Below are positions 1-8,667 of a DNA stretch of 64,000 nt, one piece after another. The position numbers and the translations under genes are program-made. Origin of the DNA: Shewanella frigidimarina (GTDB lineage: Bacteria > Pseudomonadota > Gammaproteobacteria > Enterobacterales > Shewanellaceae); NCBI RefSeq assembly GCF_003797125.1, contig NZ_RKKE01000007.1, forward strand, positions 62,001 to 126,000, given 5' to 3'. Below the pieces are notes generated by a model. The model searched no databases and was not told the DNA's origin. It saw nothing but the letters and a program-made list of their open reading frames with translations. How positions within the stretch are numbered: position 1 is the stretch's first letter; every line of letters starts with the position of its first letter.

Positions 1-90
1 AATTATGCCAGCAAAATTAAAGCTGATGATTGTACTCTGTTTAACGATAATTATCATCGGATAAAGCAGTTTTATTAGTTGATTTTTCAT
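1..90 (-). CDS. possible 5' end of an unidentified gene, cut by the window edge
   Basis: An open frame of 30 codons begins with ATG at 90 on the minus strand and runs off the window without a stop. It starts MKNQLIKLLYPIIIV and is hydrophobic. It lies 35 bases downstream of damX in the same direction. It does not resemble the start of Dam methylase, which often follows damX. The AGG upstream touches the ATG, so the start is poorly supported. It could be a membrane or secreted protein, or chance. Confidence 0.2.
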   Translation of the reverse strand, partial: MKNQLIKLLYPMIIIVKQSTIISFNFAGII

Positions 91-125
91 CCTATTGACT
101 TGGATGCTGCGGAATATGAAGATTG

Positions 126-1532
126 TTAATCTTGTCGCTTATAATCACTTAAGTCTGCCCACTTTCTTACCCATGGAGCCGCTAAACTATATTTTTTCTG
201 AAGACTTTTCGCTTTTGAGCTAGCTGCCGAGGCGGTATCAAAATCACCCAGTAATATAACGTGGCGTTGTTTGTATTTCATTATGTAAACTTGCGGCTCT
301 TGTGCCAGTTTAACTAAAATGGGTGTAAGTGAGTCTTTGTCATTCACGCTAGCAAGTTGCAGCGTAAAACCTTTCACCTTTAGGTTAGGGGTATTATCAA
401 GCTCAACAATATCATTCGGCTTATTTACCGTGTTAACTTGCGCTTTGGGTAACTTACCTTGGAAAGACAAACCTTTTAATGATGAATTAACCACTACGTC
501 AATGTGATTATCTGCAGGAACCTCTTCTATGAGGTTAGTCTCACCTTGCTCTACTAGTGAACTATCAGCAGTCATTTGCTGCTCGATGATAAAATGTGCT
601 TGCTCATTGGCACTCGACTTAGCTAAGACCAATTGCCTATGGGCAAAATAAGCGCTTAATGAACTGTCGGCATAATCAATGACATATTGAGCTGCTTTTA
701 CACGTACAGCGGATTGCTCGGCTGTTAATACTGGCGACAATGATGCTGAAATCGGAGGAGGTAATTGTGTACTAACCCCCCACCACATCGCCACGCCAGC
801 TAATATGGTGACAGAAGCAATCATCATTTTAATAGACGCAGACCAAGATGAACGCACTGTTTGTGGCTCTTCTAATGCTAATGCTAATAATTGAACTACT
901 TCAGCTGGCGTACCGCGTTGCTTCTCTAATTGCTTATGAATAATTTCACGCGGGATAAACGGTGTTTGCTGGCTACGGAGTAATAAACTTTGATAAAGAC
1001 CATCACGCTCAGGTACAGATAAAGGCTCAATCGTCACAGGCAGTAATCTAGCACGAGTCTCATCAGTTAACTCCGCCACTAAAGTATGCCAAAAGCTAGG
1101 AGTGACGGTCACAGTTACTGCAACAGGTTTACCTGCACAGTGAATTTGGCTCAGCAGAATGCACTCAGCCCAAATATCTTTAGGCAATAAATCTGCATCA
1201 TCAATAATGATATGTAACGGTTTTTTTAAACTAGATTGGATTCTCAGTACAGTGTCCATTAAAGGACGCTCATCATCAAAAATTGGCGCGGATATTAATT
1301 GAACCAGAATTTTTCGACGAATTTCAGCGCTATCAGCGTGTTGAGGACAAATGACCAATGCTGAATTATAATCATCTAGCTCACTAGCTAATGCAGCCGT
1401 CAGTGTTGACTTGCCTGAACCATTATCACCACAAATGACTAACAACTGCTCGCTATAACTAGCAATATGCTGTAAACGCTGAATGAGCGCTTCTTGGGTA
1501 GGGAGTAGTAATAGTCCTGGAGTAGTCGTCAA
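126..1532 (-). CDS. damX: DamX-type cell division protein: AAA ATPase-like domain plus SPOR domain
   Basis: The product has 468 residues. An ATPase-like N-terminal half has a Walker A motif GDNGSGKS at 35-42 and a Walker B-like LHIIIDDAD at 106-114. One membrane segment follows near residues 230-255, then a linker, then a C-terminal SPOR domain of about 75 residues starting at FTLQLASVN. SPOR domains bind denuded septal peptidoglycan, so the protein is expected at the division site, anchored in the inner membrane. The gene follows aroB at a short distance in the pilMNOPQ-aroK-aroB-damX series, as in E. coli and Vibrio. The assignment rests on domain order and synteny. Confidence 0.88.
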   Translation of the reverse strand: MTTTPGLLLLPTQEALIQRLQHIASYSEQLLVICGDNGSGKSTLTAALASELDDYNSALVICPQHADSAEIRRKILVQLISAPIFDDERPLMDTVLRIQSSLKKPLHIIIDDADLLPKDIWAECILLSQIHCAGKPVAVTVTVTPSFWHTLVAELTDETRARLLPVTIEPLSVPERDGLYQSLLLRSQQTPFIPREIIHKQLEKQRGTPAEVVQLLALALEEPQTVRSSWSASIKMMIASVTILAGVAMWWGVSTQLPPPISASLSPVLTAEQSAVRVKAAQYVIDYADSSLSAYFAHRQLVLAKSSANEQAHFIIEQQMTADSSLVEQGETNLIEEVPADNHIDVVVNSSLKGLSFQGKLPKAQVNTVNKPNDIVELDNTPNLKVKGFTLQLASVNDKDSLTPILVKLAQEPQVYIMKYKQRHVILLGDFDTASAASSKAKSLQKKYSLAAPWVRKWADLSDYKRQD

Positions 1533-1582
1533 TGATTCACCACACTATAATTTATAGCTAGCATAGATATCTGCGGAATAAT

Positions 1583-2659
1583 TTATACGCTGCTAATAAC
1601 CTGTTTCAATAAGTCTTCACTCACATCACTAAAGACATCAGCTTTGCCTATTTCTGTAGGTAATACCAAGCGGATTTTACCACCTAATACTTTTTTATCT
1701 CGACGCATATGCTTGATAAACTGTTCAAAACCCATCGACTCTGGAGCCGTTATAGGTAAATCAAACGCTTGCATCAATCGGCAAATACGCTCGACACTTT
1801 GCTCATCTAATAGATTTAGCTTATATGCTGTTTGAGCCGCAAGAACAGTACCAGCAGAGACTGCTTCGCCATGTAACCAAACACCGTAGCCCATTTCAGC
1901 TTCGATAGCATGCCCAAAAGTATGCCCAAGGTTTAATAACGCTCTTACACCTTGTTCCGTTTCATCTTGTGCGACAACATCAGCTTTAATCTGACAACAT
2001 TTCGCAATGGCATAGTTTAACGCATCTGTTTGAAGCGATTTTAACGCATCAACATTTGCTTCAAGCCACTGAAAAAAGTCAGCATCCCAAATAATACCGT
2101 ACTTAATCACTTCAGCCATACCTGCAGCAAACTCATTTGCGGGTAATGTCTGTAAGCAAAACGTATCAATAATCACTGATTTAGGCTGATAAAATGCACC
2201 AATCATATTTTTCCCAAGCGGATGATTGACTGCCGTTTTACCACCAACAGAAGAATCAACTTGGGACAGTAATGTAGTTGGCACTTGAATAAACTCAATA
2301 CCACGCTGATAACACGCAGCCGCGAAACCAGTCATATCACCAACAACACCACCACCTAGTGCAACTAATACTGAATCTCGGGCAAAATTATGCTCAAGTA
2401 ACTCAGTAAAAATATAATCTAGATGTTGTAAGTCTTTAAATTTTTCGCCATCCGGCAAAATAACCGTTTCAATGCGCGCGCAAGCGCTCATCGCTTGTTG
2501 TATCTGTTGAAGATACAACGGAGCAATGGTGTCATTTGAAACAATTAAGGCTTTTTTGTTTGTTAGGTAGCGAGCAAATAGCTCGCTATCATTCATCAAA
2601 TCCTGGCCAATATAAATGGGGTAACTTCTATCACCTAATTGAACCTGAATTTGTTGCAT
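1583..2659 (-). CDS. aroB: 3-dehydroquinate synthase
   Basis: The product is a 358-residue cytoplasmic enzyme of the shikimate pathway. It converts DAHP to 3-dehydroquinate using NAD and a divalent metal. Family signatures visible are DGEKFKDLQ, the NAD-binding [13 protein letters not shown], the active-site stretch [20 protein letters not shown], and metal-ligand histidines in [11 protein letters not shown] and LHGEA. Length matches the usual 360 or so. It follows aroK by eight bases, so the two consecutive-use shikimate genes are probably co-transcribed and partly co-translated. Confidence 0.97.
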   Translation of the reverse strand: MQQIQVQLGDRSYPIYIGQDLMNDSELFARYLTNKKALIVSNDTIAPLYLQQIQQAMSACARIETVILPDGEKFKDLQHLDYIFTELLEHNFARDSVLVALGGGVVGDMTGFAAACYQRGIEFIQVPTTLLSQVDSSVGGKTAVNHPLGKNMIGAFYQPKSVIIDTFCLQTLPANEFAAGMAEVIKYGIIWDADFFQWLEANVDALKSLQTDALNYAIAKCCQIKADVVAQDETEQGVRALLNLGHTFGHAIEAEMGYGVWLHGEAVSAGTVLAAQTAYKLNLLDEQSVERICRLMQAFDLPITAPESMGFEQFIKHMRRDKKVLGGKIRLVLPTEIGKADVFSDVSEDLLKQVISSV

Positions 2660-2667
2660 GTTGTTAC

Positions 2668-3183
2668 CTAAAAGCCAAGTTGCTCGATAATTTGGTTTGC
2701 GACGATCTTCGCGCTTTGCTCATCTGTCTTAACGATAACATCCGCAATTTCCTCATATAAAGGATTGCGAATTTCCGCTAAGCTTTCAAGCACTTCACGT
2801 GGATCATCTACTTGTAACAACGGACGACGCTTATCACGCTGAGTGCGCGCGACTTGCTTGTCTATAGTTGTTTCTAAGTAAACTACTATACCTCGAGCAG
2901 AAAGATAGTTGCGGATATCTTTACTCTGAACAGAACCACCACCTGTCGCGAGAACGATACCTTGCCTTTCTGAAAGATCACCGATGACTTGAGCTTCACG
3001 TCTACGGAAGCCTTCCTCACCTTCAACATCAAACACCCAGGCAATATCTGCACCGGTACGTTGTTCAATCTCGTGATCTGAATCGTGGAAATCTAAATGC
3101 AGCATTTGCGCCAGATGGCGACCAATTGTGCTTTTACCTGCGCCCATAGGGCCTACCAGAAAAATATTGCGTTTTTCAGCCAT
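2668..3183 (-). CDS. aroK: shikimate kinase I
   Basis: The product has 171 residues. It phosphorylates shikimate at the 3-OH with ATP in the cytoplasm. The P-loop [11 protein letters not shown] is at about 11-21, the shikimate-binding [11 protein letters not shown] follows, and GGGSV and the lid segment RDKRRPLL are present. Length and order match AroK. It lies downstream of pilQ, separated by 445 bases that include a terminator-like hairpin, so it probably has its own promoter while retaining the conserved pilQ-aroK-aroB order. Confidence 0.97.
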   Translation of the reverse strand: MAEKRNIFLVGPMGAGKSTIGRHLAQMLHLDFHDSDHEIEQRTGADIAWVFDVEGEEGFRRREAQVIGDLSERQGIVLATGGGSVQSKDIRNYLSARGIVVYLETTIDKQVARTQRDKRRPLLQVDDPREVLESLAEIRNPLYEEIADVIVKTDEQSAKIVANQIIEQLGF

Positions 3184-3572
3184 TTCGTATACGTCTGAAT
3201 CTTATATGGAAGAATGCCTTATCGACTTAAACTCAAGCCGACCTATAATTTAACCTTGCTCTAATGAGACTTGACGGAGGATTATCTCAGTTAAGGGCTA
3301 CCGCTTGCAAGTCATCACAGCTATTTATCATGATTTTATTATGTCACTGATGTTTAAAACCTCAAATAAAAGGTAACTTTTTCGATTAAGTCTTTGTTAA
3401 TGCAAAGACTATAGGTCGATTAGCACTGCGCTATCTAATTAAAGTTAATACCTTAAAACTTTAAGGAAGTTACTATTATTACCACTAAAACGATAATTTG
3501 TTCAATTGGAGTAACATTTAGTGATGCGCCATTTAACGCGTTTGGTCATTACTTCCCATAAATAACCGTCAT
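3184..3572. other. intergenic region upstream of aroK
   Basis: About 390 bases separate the start of aroK from the pilQ terminator. It is AT-rich and holds no convincing gene. The longest readable peptide preceded by a Shine-Dalgarno sequence is about 13 codons. It presumably carries the aroK-aroB-damX promoter, but no good -35/-10 pair stood out. Confidence 0.5.
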
Positions 3573-3606
3573 AAAAAAGCCAGCAAGAAAGTCGCTGGCT
3601 TTTTAC
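3573..3606 (-). terminator. rho-independent terminator after pilQ
   Basis: The stem AAAGCCAGC / GCTGGCTTT encloses a short loop and is flanked by an A-run on the left and a T-run on the right. It therefore reads as a terminator on the minus strand just beyond pilQ, and could work in both directions. Confidence 0.85.
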
Positions 3607-3628
3607 TATTACTTTAGCGTGTAAAAAA

Positions 3629-5677
3629 TTAACGTTTGTCAGCCACAATCTTAGGGGTTACAAAAATTAACAGTTCTTGACGCTCATTTGTGTCGGTTGA
3701 ATTTCTAAATAAGAAACCAACTAACGGAATATCACCCAGTACCGGAACTTTGCTTACTCGGCTAATGAGATTTTGTTGGTAAATACCACCTAACACAATT
3801 GTTTCGCCATTATCGACTAGTACCTGAGTACCAATACGCTGAGTATCAATAGCAACCGCTTCACCCGTTGCTGTAGCAACAGTTGTTCCCTGAGAATCTT
3901 GGGTTATTTCAAGATCTAGGATCACCCTATCATCCGGAGTGATTTGCGGAGTTACACGTAGCGATAACACGGCCTTCTTAAAGGTTACTGTTGTAGCACC
4001 GCTAGATGCAGACTCTACGTAAGGGATTTCAACACCCTGTTCAATGTATGCCGACTTCTGGTTAGATGTGGTAATACGTGGGCTGGCAATGATCTCACCT
4101 TTGTTTTCTTGCTCTAATGCACTTAACTCTAAATCGAGTACTGTACCGTCTGCCAATTTAGCCACATGGAAAGCGATACTGGTCGCTGAACTTGCTGCTG
4201 CCGGTAAATTAACATTGAGGCGATCATCGATGCTTGGAATAGTACCGTTAGCAATACTCGTTGCTCCTCCAATGGTGCCAGATGTGCCTTTAGAACCTTG
4301 TTGATCAGTTATGCCCCAACGAATACCGAGATCTTCAGATACATCGTCTTTCACTGTCACCATACGCGCTTCAATTAGTACTTGTTTAATAGGAATGTCT
4401 AATACTTCTATTAAGCGGTGTACATTTTCTAAAATCTCAGCGGTATCTTTTACCAGTAACGTATTTGTACGCTCATCAACAGCGACACTGCCGCGAGATG
4501 ATAATAACGTTGAATCCGTAGTTTTAAGTAACTCGGCAATATCTATAGCTTTAGCATAGTTTATTTGTAAATATTCAGAATAGAGCGGTGCTAATTCTTT
4601 TACTTCTTGGCGATTTTTCAGGTCATTGCTTTCGCGAATGGCAAGTTCTTCACTCGGTGCCACCATTAAAATATTACCTTCAATACGCTTGTCGAGACCT
4701 TTAGTTTGCAAGATAAGATCTAAAGCTTGATCCCAAGGCACATCATCTAAACGTAAGGTAATCTCACCTTCAACAGTATCGCTCGTCACCAGGTTAAAGT
4801 TGTTATAATCAGCAATAATTTGCAACACAGTACGAACTGAAATGTTTTGGAAGTTTAGTGACAATGAACGACCATTATATTTTTTAGCCTCTTTAGCTAC
4901 AGAGACACGCTCAACTTTATCTACGCTAACTTTAAACACATTGCCATCTTGGCGATAGTTATAGTCATAGTTGCCGTCAACATCAACCAAAATACGGGCA
5001 GTTAAATCATCTTTAAAAGTTTCAAAACTATTCACTGGTGTAGCAAAGTCTTGTACGTCCATAACGTAAAGTAAGTCATTACCAATATCGGTGTTATAGA
5101 GTTTTATCTCAAGCTTTGAACCAACTTGTTCCACATTCGCTGCTACAGAACGATTGCTAAGATTAAATAATATTTCTCCACCACCGGTTTTATTGCGACG
5201 AAAATCAATACTGCTAATACCATTAACAAATGGATTGTTTGCCTCAACCGGACCAGACACATCATCATTAATAGTTAATCGATAACTATTACCAACAATT
5301 TTACCTTGATATGGTTTTACTTTTGTCATTGCAACAATGATTTGTAAATCGCCACCTTGTTGTTGTGTGGTTAACTCTTTTACACCAACAGCATTTACCG
5401 GAATTTTACTTTTACTTAAATTAGAAATAGTGTCTGAGAAATTCAACATAATTTCAGCTGGGTCTGCTGATAAATCAACAGACGGTGACATAATTGATGA
5501 TTCAAAAATCAACTCTAATTCTAATTGGTGATCAACCATTGAATGATATTTGACGTCCATAAGACGATTAGCAGCTATCGCACTAGGTATTAAACCCATT
5601 AATAATACTGCGCCTAAAAACGCTCTAAAAAATAATAACTTTGTTATTGCTTTTTTTATCGCGGCAGAAGATTCCAT
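3629..5677 (-). CDS. pilQ: type IV pilus outer-membrane secretin PilQ
   Basis: The product has 682 residues. An N-terminal signal segment lies near 14-36. AMIN-type peptidoglycan-binding domains (about 40-250) follow, then the STN/N0 domain (LSLNFQNISVRTVLQIIADY, about 270-320), an N1 domain, and the C-terminal secretin domain ending in the family signature VPVLGDIPLVGFLFRN. It forms the outer-membrane gated ring through which type IV pili are extruded and retracted. It is the last gene of pilM-N-O-P-Q, 21 bases after pilP, and is followed by a terminator. Confidence 0.96.
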   Translation of the reverse strand: MESSAAIKKAITKLLFFRAFLGAVLLMGLIPSAIAANRLMDVKYHSMVDHQLELELIFESSIMSPSVDLSADPAEIMLNFSDTISNLSKSKIPVNAVGVKELTTQQQGGDLQIIVAMTKVKPYQGKIVGNSYRLTINDDVSGPVEANNPFVNGISSIDFRRNKTGGGEILFNLSNRSVAANVEQVGSKLEIKLYNTDIGNDLLYVMDVQDFATPVNSFETFKDDLTARILVDVDGNYDYNYRQDGNVFKVSVDKVERVSVAKEAKKYNGRSLSLNFQNISVRTVLQIIADYNNFNLVTSDTVEGEITLRLDDVPWDQALDLILQTKGLDKRIEGNILMVAPSEELAIRESNDLKNRQEVKELAPLYSEYLQINYAKAIDIAELLKTTDSTLLSSRGSVAVDERTNTLLVKDTAEILENVHRLIEVLDIPIKQVLIEARMVTVKDDVSEDLGIRWGITDQQGSKGTSGTIGGATSIANGTIPSIDDRLNVNLPAAASSATSIAFHVAKLADGTVLDLELSALEQENKGEIIASPRITTSNQKSAYIEQGVEIPYVESASSGATTVTFKKAVLSLRVTPQITPDDRVILDLEITQDSQGTTVATATGEAVAIDTQRIGTQVLVDNGETIVLGGIYQQNLISRVSKVPVLGDIPLVGFLFRNSTDTNERQELLIFVTPKIVADKR

Positions 5678-5698
5678 TATTCTCTCATCCTTCGCACG

Positions 5699-6217
5699 TT
5701 ATTTTCCTGATAATTCTAAATTGCTGGATCTTTCTGCCCAACAACCTGAACCATCAGGGATTAATTCTATAATTTCGATAAATTGCGGCGTTACTTTAGC
5801 AATTCGGCCATGATAAAGCCCTAAATACTCACCTACACCCATGCGATAAACATTGGCATCACTAGATTCGACTAAAGCCCATATAGTACTATCTTCACTC
5901 AATGTTCCGCGCATTCTTAAATTGTCTAATGCATAAGTTTCTAAGCGACCTTTGCGACGTTTCAAGTCTGGCTGTAAACAATCTCTAGATGTATCAACCA
6001 CCTCTTCTGTCAATTCCCTTGATGGTGGAACAAACGGACTGCGCATTAATTCAGCTTGATAAGCAAAATGTTCGAACTTCGGTGTTTGTTTCAATGGTGG
6101 TATACGGGCAACGTGTTGCGCTTTTGTAGTAGTAACAAATAGCTCTAAATCGCTGCGTTCGCCAATACAACCACTCAATAAAAACACCATTGATAACAAT
6201 AAAGGCAAAAATTTCAT
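5699..6217 (-). CDS. pilP: type IV pilus assembly lipoprotein PilP
   Basis: The product has 172 residues. A lipoprotein signal peptide ends in FLLSGC, with the lipidated cysteine at 17. The C-terminal region is the small beta-domain typical of PilP (RGTLSEDSTIWALVES ... YLGLYHGRIAKV). PilP links the inner-membrane PilN/PilO platform to PilQ. The ATG overlaps the pilO stop, indicating translational coupling. Confidence 0.94.
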   Translation of the reverse strand: MKFLPLLLSMVFLLSGCIGERSDLELFVTTTKAQHVARIPPLKQTPKFEHFAYQAELMRSPFVPPSRELTEEVVDTSRDCLQPDLKRRKGRLETYALDNLRMRGTLSEDSTIWALVESSDANVYRMGVGEYLGLYHGRIAKVTPQFIEIIELIPDGSGCWAERSSNLELSGK

Positions 6218-6834
6218 TATTTCTGCCCCTTATTGGCCTGTTGTGTTAATTCAGCCCCTTCTTTAAAACGATACGTTTTAGCAAGAATATCCATCGATAA
6301 TCCACCGGCATCATTCTGCTTGATACTAAAATCATGCAGACTGACAATTCGGGGTAACTTGGCAACGCCACTGACCATATTACCCATTTGATGGTAATCA
6401 CCTACTACTGACATTTTTATTGGAAATTCAATATAAAAATCACGTTCGATTTCATCATCCCAATCTAGGCTATTAATTCTGAGGCCTGCGTCAGTTGCAA
6501 CAAACGTTAAATCATCTAATAAACCAGGCATTTCATTTTCGGAGGGTAGCATTTTAAGCAATTCGGCAAACTGCACTTCCATCACGTCTAATTGTTCACG
6601 GTATAACTTAAGATTAGCTGCTAAACGATATTTAGTTTCAAAATCTTCACGTAATTGAATTTCTTTGTGCTGTTCAGCTTCCATTTGATCGATAGAATCT
6701 GAAATAAATAAATAATAACTCGCACCGATAACACACAAAGACAAAAATACAGCAAATACAATTTTTACCAGTTTGGGCCAACCACCGATATTTTCAAAAT
6801 CAATATCGTTAAATTGATCTAGGTCGAGATTCAT
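6217..6834 (-). CDS. pilO: type IV pilus inner-membrane alignment protein PilO
   Basis: The product has 205 residues. A cytoplasmic N-terminus is followed by one membrane segment at about 24-45, a periplasmic coiled coil (about 46-90), and a ferredoxin-like domain. PilO pairs with PilN and contacts PilP. The start overlaps the pilN stop by four bases, so translation is coupled. Length and topology match the family. Confidence 0.94.
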   Translation of the reverse strand: MNLDLDQFNDIDFENIGGWPKLVKIVFAVFLSLCVIGASYYLFISDSIDQMEAEQHKEIQLREDFETKYRLAANLKLYREQLDVMEVQFAELLKMLPSENEMPGLLDDLTFVATDAGLRINSLDWDDEIERDFYIEFPIKMSVVGDYHQMGNMVSGVAKLPRIVSLHDFSIKQNDAGGLSMDILAKTYRFKEGAELTQQANKGQK

Positions 6835-7415
6835 TTTCTCGCTCCTTGGTTCGGATCAACATTAGTGACTTGTGAATCATCACGGATAGTGACACGTAAT
6901 TTAAACCGCTGTAACTGCCTTAATTCTTCATTTTGGGTCACAATCGATTGCATACTCGGATCGTTAAGATAAGAAGATGTTTTAACCTTTCTCATCATAT
7001 TCGCGACGTTATTATTTGATTCACTACGCCCTTCGATTAATAACACGCTACCTTTTTTCTCTATACTTGAAAGATAAATACCAGGTGGCACGATTCGGAC
7101 TAATTCATCTAAAACATGAGTAGGTAAATTACGCGACTGCTGTAAATTGAGAATAATCTCAGTTCGACGTTCGATATCTTTTTTACGTTCGGTAATTTTT
7201 CTAATTTCTGCTATCTGGGTATCAAGTAATGTAATTTCTGAGACCAAATATGCATTACGCTCACGCTGATCATCAGTGACAACCTCTAGAAAACCCAAAA
7301 ATAAATATACAACGAGTGATGTGACTAAAAAAACTAACGCTAAAATGCCGATAAAATCGCGTTTTTGCTTTTCTCTAGCTTCTTCACGCCAAGGTAATAA
7401 GTTTATGTTCGCCAT
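6831..7415 (-). CDS. pilN: type IV pilus inner-membrane protein PilN
   Basis: The chosen start gives 194 residues beginning MANINLLPWREE; the motif INLLPWRE is the conserved cytoplasmic PilN tail that binds PilM. An upstream in-frame ATG at 7445 would add ten residues lying entirely inside pilM and is less likely. A membrane segment at about 21-44 precedes a periplasmic coiled coil and a ferredoxin-like fold. It overlaps the end of pilM by 13 bases. Confidence 0.94.
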   Translation of the reverse strand: MANINLLPWREEAREKQKRDFIGILALVFLVTSLVVYLFLGFLEVVTDDQRERNAYLVSEITLLDTQIAEIRKITERKKDIERRTEIILNLQQSRNLPTHVLDELVRIVPPGIYLSSIEKKGSVLLIEGRSESNNNVANMMRKVKTSSYLNDPSMQSIVTQNEELRQLQRFKLRVTIRDDSQVTNVDPNQGARK

Positions 7416-8482
7416 TGAGCATAACTCCTTAGCGCAAGACCACATGCCACCATATATTTGCTTATATTCGGTTGAAGTTGACCTTTCATAACATCATCTG
7501 CATGCAAACACCCCTGAAAAGGATCAGCAACAATGGTATGAGTACCTAACTCGTTTGTTAGTAATTCAACCATTCCTTCTAACTTAGCTGTACCACCACA
7601 CAAAACAATATAGTCAACTTTTTCACGCCCACTGGCAGTACAATATATTTGTAAGGTTCGTTTAATTTGTTGTAACAGTTGCATTTGAAACGGAGATAAA
7701 ACTTCGAACATATAATTACGCGGTAATTGTCCAGAAATCTTAGCTCGCTCAGCCTCATCATGGGGCATACCATAAAATGACACAATTGATTGAGTAAATA
7801 ACTCACCGCCAAAGGCTTGCTCACGTATAAAGGTAGTGTCACCATTTTCAACCACAGAAAATGTGGTCATATTGGCACCAATATCAACCATGGCGATTGA
7901 TTTAGCTTTAGCGCCGTCAGGTAACTGAGCATAAATTAATTCTGCAGAGCGCCCTAGTGCATAAGCTTCCACATCAACAACTTTAACATCCAGCTCAATA
8001 GCATCCAAAGAGTCAACACGCGAATCAATATTCTCTGTGCGGCATGCGCTCAGTAATACGTTAACTTTGGTTGGGTCGGTAATATTCGGATTAAGCCTTT
8101 CAAAATCAATGCTGACTTCATCAAGTGAATAAGGAATAAGGTTGTCAGCTTCAATTTCAATTTGAGCCTCCATTTCCTCTTCATTTAACGCCGCATCCAT
8201 ATAAATGACTTTTGTCATAACGGCAGAGCCAGAAACCGCGACAGCTGCGAACTTTAGCGATTTAGGTAAACCCCGCCGAATCTGTCTTAGTGACTCAATT
8301 ACCGCTTCAGTATCACGAATATCATGATCGACTACAGCTCCCTTTCTAACAGGAACTGACGCATGATTTTGAATTTTATATCCATCCGCAGTCTTGCTCA
8401 ACAAAATGGCTTTTATTTCATGAGACCCAATATCAATCCCAACCATCTGAGGTGCTTGACGCTTCCATAATTTAGAAAGCAT
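7403..8482 (-). CDS. pilM: type IV pilus actin-like ATPase PilM
   Basis: The product has 359 residues with an actin/FtsA-like fold. The phosphate-1 motif GIDIGSHEIKAI lies near 15-26, MVDIGANMTTF forms the second phosphate loop, and VLCGGTAKLEG is the adenosine motif. PilM is cytoplasmic and docks on the N-terminal INLLPW tail of PilN. It is the first gene of the operon. The 100-odd bases between it and divergent mrcA must hold the promoters of both. Confidence 0.95.
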   Translation of the reverse strand: MLSKLWKRQAPQMVGIDIGSHEIKAILLSKTADGYKIQNHASVPVRKGAVVDHDIRDTEAVIESLRQIRRGLPKSLKFAAVAVSGSAVMTKVIYMDAALNEEEMEAQIEIEADNLIPYSLDEVSIDFERLNPNITDPTKVNVLLSACRTENIDSRVDSLDAIELDVKVVDVEAYALGRSAELIYAQLPDGAKAKSIAMVDIGANMTTFSVVENGDTTFIREQAFGGELFTQSIVSFYGMPHDEAERAKISGQLPRNYMFEVLSPFQMQLLQQIKRTLQIYCTASGREKVDYIVLCGGTAKLEGMVELLTNELGTHTIVADPFQGCLHADDVMKGQLQPNISKYMVACGLALRSYAQWRT

Positions 8483-8667
8483 AGTCCGTCATCACAATTC
8501 TATTTTTATTTTCTAAGAGATTAGCACATAATCAACTCGTTATAAGTATTTGTATAAAATGTTTCAGCATTTTACAAATACTATTTAGTTATTTCATGTT
8601 TTACTTCACCAAAAACTCTCCCGCTTATATACTACCGCTACTATTTGTGATTTTCTGGAATTATCGA

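Noticed and set aside
8596-8667. N-terminal extension of PBP1a from ATG 8596
   Set aside because: There is no Shine-Dalgarno before it and it would add an extra hydrophobic segment ahead of the normal anchor.
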